From the NCBI GenBank assembly GCA_020434605.1, contig JAGRAL010000292.1, positions 1 through 10,249 of the forward strand: a DNA stretch of 10,249 bases. Reading direction: 5' to 3'. Shown here one piece after another: positions 6,470-10,249 of this stretch; the stretch's first letter is position 1, and every line of letters begins with the position of its first letter. The notes under the pieces are model-generated. The model worked only from the letters and a program-made list of their open reading frames with translations. It had not been told where the DNA came from and did no database searches. Position numbers and translations under genes: made by a program. This DNA is from Bdellovibrionales bacterium (lineage in GTDB: Bacteria; Bdellovibrionota; Bdellovibrionia; Bdellovibrionales; UBA840).

Positions 6470-7275
6470 TTAAGACGACCCTGCTGAGAATCTTTAGCCA
6501 TTTGCTCAATAAAACGCATCATTACTAAGGTTTGTTCATCCCAGTTCAGTCTATTGATTCCTGTTTTTGCTGATATTCCTGTAAATACACTAAGTGGCGG
6601 TAATACAAACGCTTCAGCCGGCACACCAATCGGTGAACCATTTGAACTTTTAAGAGATCGCGGTGAAGCATCATCTACTTCAAAATAGATCGACTGTTTG
6701 TTGCGAATCACGCCATCAGCTTCTAGCCTTTTCATAATTGGAGCGTTTAGATCCATTAAAATTAAAACGTGACCCATTCTAGTTCTAGGAAACAAAAAGG
6801 CTGGATTTGTCGAATCTAGTACTTTTAATAGACCAACCTGCTGAGATTGAAAAAAATAAACTTTTTTACTGTAATCTCTAGCATGACCTAATTGTGTTGC
6901 AATGTCGCCTTGAGTAGCATGAATGCCGCCACCAGTAATGTAGGAGTCTCTGCCGCCGCCATGTAAGTTATAATGAAAACCTAAGTTATCGGTATGAAAA
7001 ACCTCTTCTAGATAAGACGTAACGCTATCAGAAACTTTTTCTAAATATGCTTGCTTTTCATTTTTGGGAAGCGATCTAAAAATTGCCATTTCGGTCGCTA
7101 TCTGAGGTCGTAAATTATCCCAGGCTCTATCTTCTTTGGCACTGATCTCTTCTTCGATCGCTGATTTTTGCGGAGCAAAGAGTGCTACACAAGCTCGTAG
7201 TAAGCCACCACCATCAGCAAATGCCGAAGGACTTGCGGCTAAAACTATCGTTAGAATTAAAATATGTAATCGCAC
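6466..7275 (-). CDS. Secreted protein of unknown function
   Basis: I do not recognise this protein. Starting at GTG 7275 it has 269 residues with a clear signal peptide: a hydrophobic core at about 3-14 and a likely cleavage after AFA (18-20), before DGGG. The mature part is mixed helix/strand. Its most distinctive region is NLHGGGRDSY then GGGIHATQGD (about 103-124), followed by strands VYFFQ, KVLDS and HVLILMDL. The histidine/glycine pattern recalls enzyme active sites, and a remote likeness to ADP-ribosyltransferase folds crossed my mind, but nothing here proves it. GTG 7275 fits best because GAGGG lies seven bases upstream. The alternative TTG at 7305 is almost at the predicted transcription start and would put charged residues before the signal peptide. 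It ends in a four-base tail-to-tail overlap with the metallophosphoesterase gene. Confidence 0.75.
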   Translation of the reverse strand: MRLHILILTIVLAASPSAFADGGGLLRACVALFAPQKSAIEEEISAKEDRAWDNLRPQIATEMAIFRSLPKNEKQAYLEKVSDSVTSYLEEVFHTDNLGFHYNLHGGGRDSYITGGGIHATQGDIATQLGHARDYSKKVYFFQSQQVGLLKVLDSTNPAFLFPRTRMGHVLILMDLNAPIMKRLEADGVIRNKQSIYFEVDDASPRSLKSSNGSPIGVPAEAFVLPPLSVFTGISAKTGINRLNWDEQTLVMMRFIEQMAKDSQQGRLN

Positions 7276-7307
7276 CAAAGAACCCTCACTAATACCTAAG
7301 CTCAAGC

Positions 7308-7336
7308 ATTATAACAGTTTTCTATGCAAGCTTAAA
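7308..7336 (-). promoter_or_regulatory. Extended -10 promoter of the secreted-protein gene
   Basis: On the minus strand TGTTATAAT (7308-7316) is a perfect extended -10 (TG-n-TATAAT). A weak -35, TTTAAG (7331-7336), lies 17 bases before the -10 hexamer. Transcription would start near 7301, leaving a leader of about 26 bases before the GTG at 7275. A second TATAAT on the same strand at 7361-7366 could be an upstream start. Confidence 0.6.
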
Positions 7337-7349
7337 ACGCAATGTGCGT
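7337..7349 (-). promoter_or_regulatory. Short inverted repeat upstream of the -35, possible operator
   Basis: The arms ACGCA and TGCGT are separated by three bases and directly abut the -35 element of the secreted-protein promoter. The position suits a regulator site, but five-base arms can arise by chance. Confidence 0.3.
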
Positions 7350-7410
7350 ATTGGTAAAAAATTATAGTAAAATCAAGCACTTACAAAAAAATACTTATAA
7401 GAGGTATAAG

Positions 7411-7546
7411 AGTATCTTTTACTAACGGGGTATTAATAAGATGGCTTAATGCCTTGGAGTAATCACAGATAAGAAATATTTCTTCAGGACTGAACTATGG
7501 GCCTGTGTAAGCATCCTAAAACATGCTTGTAAGGCCCCAGTTTTTA
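7411..7546 (+). ncRNA. Possible small RNA ending at a plus-strand terminator
   Basis: This stretch lies between two minus-strand genes, has no convincing ORF, and ends at a terminator that works only on the plus strand. It holds several short hairpins: GGC-TTAAT-GCC (7444-7454), the perfect 14-base palindrome AAGAAATATTTCTT (7471-7484) and TTCA-GGAC-TGAA (7483-7494). TATAAG at 7405-7410 could serve as the -10; the upstream -35 is poor. I could not match it to 6S, tmRNA, SRP RNA, RNase P RNA or c-di-GMP riboswitch RNA by eye. The 5' end is a guess. Confidence 0.3.
7499..7545 (+). terminator. Two-part terminator hairpin oriented on the plus strand
   Basis: The outer arms GGGCCT (7499-7504) and AGGCCC (7532-7537) and the inner arms AAGCAT (7509-7514) and ATGCTT (7523-7528) pair around an eight-base loop with a small internal loop. 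TTTTTA follows on the plus strand three bases later. On the minus strand the hairpin starts 13 bases after the coiled-coil gene's stop but is not followed by T residues, so it would be at best a weak terminator or 3'-end stabiliser for that operon. Confidence 0.55.
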
Positions 7547-7550
7547 TAGA

Positions 7551-8180
7551 TTAGTCTTTTAACTTTGAGTATTTTTTGTATTCACTCGATGCTTTGTTCG
7601 ATTCAGCCGTCCACTTTTTTAATTCGTCTTTATAGGATTTTTCTTTTCCTACCCACTCGGCTTTTTCTTTATTAGCTTCGTTAGACTTTTTATCGATCGA
7701 ACCATTCAGGTCAGCAATCTTTTTTTGTTGTTGATCCCACTCTCCAAGTTCAGTATCGATCTCTTTTACCTTAACACCGTAGGCAGCAATATTTTGTTTG
7801 CGCTTTTCTTGGTTAGCTTTTACTTGATTGATTTTTGCTTGTAGTTCATCAATCTTTTTTTGCTCTTCCGCTACCTTTTTGTCTTCATTAGCAACCAGTG
7901 ACTTTAACTTTACTTTTTGTTCTTCTAAGGTCTTACGGTTTTGTGCAGAGTTTTTAAGTTGGTTCTCTACTTCTTTTTTGTTTTTCTTTAAAGTCTCAAG
8001 AACGCGGTCCACCTCTTTGATGTTTTTAGATACGATCTCAAGATTCTTTGCGTACTCTTTACGGTTATGCTCGGCATTTTCCATATTCGTTTCAAGGCGC
8101 TTCATTTGCTCCTTGGCATTTGTTTGCGCCGCTGCAGGTAGGGCTGCTAAAGTTATAATTATAGTTAAAATGTATTTCAC
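7551..8180 (-). CDS. Secreted lysine/glutamate-rich coiled-coil protein
   Basis: This 209-residue protein has a signal peptide (hydrophobic core about 4-15, cleavage likely after PAAA at 15-18). From about residue 20 to the end it is nearly all charged heptad sequence, rich in K, E, Q and N, with no cysteine in the mature part. A long periplasmic coiled coil is the clear structural prediction; I recognise no enzyme or family. It starts at GTG, with GGAGGA five to six bases upstream (AACGGAGGACATC before GTG). That site lies directly after the stop of the preceding helical-repeat gene, with only 11 bases between the two genes, so the pair is almost certainly cotranscribed and translationally coupled. 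This suggests the two proteins act together in the envelope. A tethering, spacer or scaffold role is inference only. Confidence 0.85.
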   Translation of the reverse strand: MKYILTIIITLAALPAAAQTNAKEQMKRLETNMENAEHNRKEYAKNLEIVSKNIKEVDRVLETLKKNKKEVENQLKNSAQNRKTLEEQKVKLKSLVANEDKKVAEEQKKIDELQAKINQVKANQEKRKQNIAAYGVKVKEIDTELGEWDQQQKKIADLNGSIDKKSNEANKEKAEWVGKEKSYKDELKKWTAESNKASSEYKKYSKLKD

Positions 8181-8191
8181 GATGTCCTCCG

Positions 8192-10249
8192 TTACCTTTC
8201 AGGGCAATTTGATTTTAAGCTTGAGCGATAATAGCCAACTTCATCTTCCCAAAACTCTCCGTCAAATGACCATTTAAAGTCTTTACCTTTTGGTATAGCT
8301 GATGATGGTAGGCGCTTATCTTCTGCCTGTCCACCTGCTGCTTGGAATCTGATATTTTGTCCACTGCCCGCAAAAACTTCATATCTTAAAAATTCGTTGT
8401 TTTTAAATAAACCTTTTAAATCTTTCTCAAGTTTAGCGAGGTGATCTTTGATTTTTCCGCCCGCCTTTGTTCGCAGGTCTTTGCCAAGTTCTGTTAACTT
8501 GCTAACCGCAACTCCACGAAACTTTTTAAATCCCTCTCTGCTTTCTTCAAAAACCTCTAACTTAAAGTCATAGCCAGCTAATTTATCATGTTGTTCTTCA
8601 AGTTGTGTTTGCCATATCCCTTTATATTTTTTTAGATCTGGCTTTACATCCGCCTGTTTTATTTTTTTCTCAAGCTCTTTTATTGTAGATTGTGCTCTAC
8701 CCTTTAGACCTGCAGCCTTAGATTTTTCTTTTAACACAAGATTGTCGACAAAAGACATCTGGTCAATCTCATCAACTATTGCATTAATGTGCTCTTGCAT
8801 ATTTAAAAAATCTTTTCTTCTCGCCACATCTCTAATAACTGGCTCAGGTAAGCCGTCTACTTCTTTTTGTCTTTGCTTTAAATACGAATAAATAGTCGCG
8901 TAGGTTTTAGAGTTAGAATGACCCTTTAAGTAAGATCCAATGCTATTTTTAATAGGTCCGTATGTTTGCTCTAATGTCATTAAGCTTTTATACGCATCAC
9001 CATAGTGGCAAAGATTTAAATAGCCAATGGTTCTAATAGAATATGTCTCTGGCATATAAACACCTTTAAAGTACGGCGAGTGCAGAGAGTGCATATTACC
9101 AATAGCGCCTGGTTCATCCCCATTTGATAGCTGCGCCCACCCCTGTTCTTCAAGAGACTCAATCCATAATGGATGCGATCTATCAATTTCTCTATAGTTA
9201 GAGATAGCAAGGTTTAACTGTTTTTGCTGAAAGCCATATCTAGCTAAGTTTATGTTCACTAGCGAGTAAATATTTTTATCACTCACGCCTTCTTTTTTCA
9301 TGTGCGCTTTTAATTCTTTTTGTCTTTGCAGAGAACCTTTTAAGTCTCCCAAAGAGTATTCAGCAATGGCAGCACCATACTGCGATTTTACGAAGAATTT
9401 TGAACTCTCTGGAACCTTAAGAGCCTCGTTTAAAGCTGACTTAAATTGATGCTGCCTTAAATGCGACTTCATAACCACGTAGTGGTATGTGTCTTTTAGT
9501 TTATCTGGCACTTGCGCGAGAATTTCCTTCTTGTTTAATCCCTCACCTACTTCAATCTCATGCTCATATGGCACATCTTTTAACAACGTCTCTAGAGCAA
9601 CAGATTTTGCCTCTGGTGAAAAGTTACTACTAACAACCGCTAGTAATCTTGGCACTGATTGATGAAACAGTCCCATTTTATGAGAACAAGTAGCCAAGTT
9701 ATACTTAGCTGTTTTATCAACAACTATATTTTCAGAGCCACTAAGAGAATAAAATATTCCACTAGCGCTGTGGCAATTCTTAGCAAGTTCAAGCATCAAA
9801 CCTTTAATAAGTGTGTACTCGTCTTTACTTAGTCTATCCATTGCCAGTAGGCTTACTTCAACTTCTTGTCTAGTATACCACTTTAAGTCGGCAATAGATT
9901 TTTCGGTAAGTCCTAAAGACTTGGCTGTTACAATTTTTATTGGTTGGTACTCGACCTTGTCAATATGAACATCTAACCATGATAAAAATTGAAAATCAGA
10001 AACCATATCCGGGCTTTTTAGTTGATTTATATCTTGTCTTCTCGCTAGAGCAGCTCTTAACTCTGGTAGCTCCCAATTAGAAGCTGAAACAACACGCTCT
10101 TTACCAATATCTAATAATGGTAGATTTTTTACTGTCTTTAGTTTTGCAGACTCATAGTACGGAATTCCTGACCTTGTTTTTGACAATGATGCATCCGGAG
10201 CTACAGCGGCCTCAGACTCTTCAAGTAGTTTAGTAGACTTTAAGTTCTT
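8192..10249 (-). CDS. Large helical-repeat (TPR-like) protein, N-terminus beyond the window
   Basis: The frame is open to the right edge: 21 codons continue upstream of the TTG at 10186, so that TTG is not the start and the gene is 5'-partial (685 residues visible). Residue numbers here count from that TTG. Residues about 120-420 are helical repeats of TPR-like character: NINLARYGFQQKQLNLAISNY, then WIESLEEQGWAQLSNGD, then PETYSIRTIGYLNLCHYGDA. These aromatic and small-residue spacings resemble TPR proteins of deltaproteobacterial envelope machines, including gliding-motility (AglT/Glt) proteins. A coiled-coil stretch spans about 465-595. A compact C-terminal domain carries FKWSFDGEFWEDEVGYY (637-653) and ends near a lone cysteine. 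I cannot name the protein; the gliding-motility likeness is from memory and weak. It is the first visible gene of the coupled pair with the secreted coiled-coil protein. Confidence 0.8.
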   Translation of the reverse strand, partial: KNLKSTKLLEESEAAVAPDASLSKTRSGIPYYESAKLKTVKNLPLLDIGKERVVSASNWELPELRAALARRQDINQLKSPDMVSDFQFLSWLDVHIDKVEYQPIKIVTAKSLGLTEKSIADLKWYTRQEVEVSLLAMDRLSKDEYTLIKGLMLELAKNCHSASGIFYSLSGSENIVVDKTAKYNLATCSHKMGLFHQSVPRLLAVVSSNFSPEAKSVALETLLKDVPYEHEIEVGEGLNKKEILAQVPDKLKDTYHYVVMKSHLRQHQFKSALNEALKVPESSKFFVKSQYGAAIAEYSLGDLKGSLQRQKELKAHMKKEGVSDKNIYSLVNINLARYGFQQKQLNLAISNYREIDRSHPLWIESLEEQGWAQLSNGDEPGAIGNMHSLHSPYFKGVYMPETYSIRTIGYLNLCHYGDAYKSLMTLEQTYGPIKNSIGSYLKGHSNSKTYATIYSYLKQRQKEVDGLPEPVIRDVARRKDFLNMQEHINAIVDEIDQMSFVDNLVLKEKSKAAGLKGRAQSTIKELEKKIKQADVKPDLKKYKGIWQTQLEEQHDKLAGYDFKLEVFEESREGFKKFRGVAVSKLTELGKDLRTKAGGKIKDHLAKLEKDLKGLFKNNEFLRYEVFAGSGQNIRFQAAGGQAEDKRLPSSAIPKGKDFKWSFDGEFWEDEVGYYRSSLKSNCPER

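Noticed and set aside
7276..7305. TTG start at 7305 for the secreted protein
   Set aside because: It lies almost at the predicted transcription start, lacks a ribosome site and would extend the signal peptide unnaturally; GTG 7275 has GAGGG upstream.
7342..7425. 27-codon plus-strand small ORF in the intergenic region
   Set aside because: It has no Shine-Dalgarno sequence and a lysine/tyrosine-rich composition that simply follows the AT-rich DNA.
7828..8277. 149-codon plus-strand ORF opposite the coiled-coil gene
   Set aside because: Its phenylalanine/serine-rich sequence is the expected reverse complement of lysine/glutamate codons.
10184..10186. TTG at 10186 as the start of the helical-repeat protein
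   Set aside because: The frame stays open to the window edge and no ribosome site precedes the TTG, so the gene is 5'-partial.
1..10249. CRISPR array, tRNA or rRNA genes, insertion sequence, defence system
   Set aside because: I saw no regularly spaced repeats, no tRNA-like cloverleaf with CCA end, no rRNA-like sequence, and no transposase or nuclease genes.

Overview
The window is AT-rich, gene-dense bacterial DNA and most likely comes from a Bdellovibrio-like bacterium (Bdellovibrionota). The main reason is a 64-residue single-domain histone-fold protein on the minus strand (4625-4819). It closely resembles, from memory, the Bdellovibrio bacteriovorus chromatin histone Bd0055. Secreted coiled-coil and helical-repeat proteins with no obvious function also suit that group. 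The assignment is an inference; no database was searched.

Left part (1-1913, plus strand): one open frame runs in from the window edge to the ligA stop. Its first ~40 codons are not ligase. They are a clear piece of the C-terminal domain of an acetyl-CoA hydrolase / CoA-transferase. Around base 120 the frame passes without a stop into NAD+-dependent DNA ligase, just after the point where ligase domain Ia should be. Everything downstream (nucleotidyltransferase, OB, zinc finger, HhH, BRCT) is intact. This is either a real deletion-fusion that removed the NAD+/NMN-binding module or an assembly misjoin.

Middle part (1910-4819, minus strand): in transcription order, histone, beta-carbonic anhydrase, HAD-family phosphatase-like protein and type II NADH dehydrogenase. 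A strong intrinsic terminator lies between the histone and the carbonic anhydrase. Its U-tract ends at the carbonic anhydrase start codon, and its right arm contains the only Shine-Dalgarno-like sequence, so the histone is probably expressed well above the genes behind it. A 177-base divergent intergenic region separates the histone from a plus-strand metallophosphoesterase (4997-6469), whose catalytic core is interrupted by a long insert with a membrane hairpin.

Right part (6466-10249, minus strand): a secreted protein of unknown function with its own extended -10 promoter; a 275-base intergenic region with a plus-oriented terminator and possibly a small RNA; then a translationally coupled pair made of a large helical-repeat protein, whose N-terminus lies beyond the right edge, and a secreted lysine/glutamate-rich coiled-coil protein. 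The two convergent gene pairs (ligA/ndh and metallophosphoesterase/secreted protein) each overlap tail to tail by exactly four bases.
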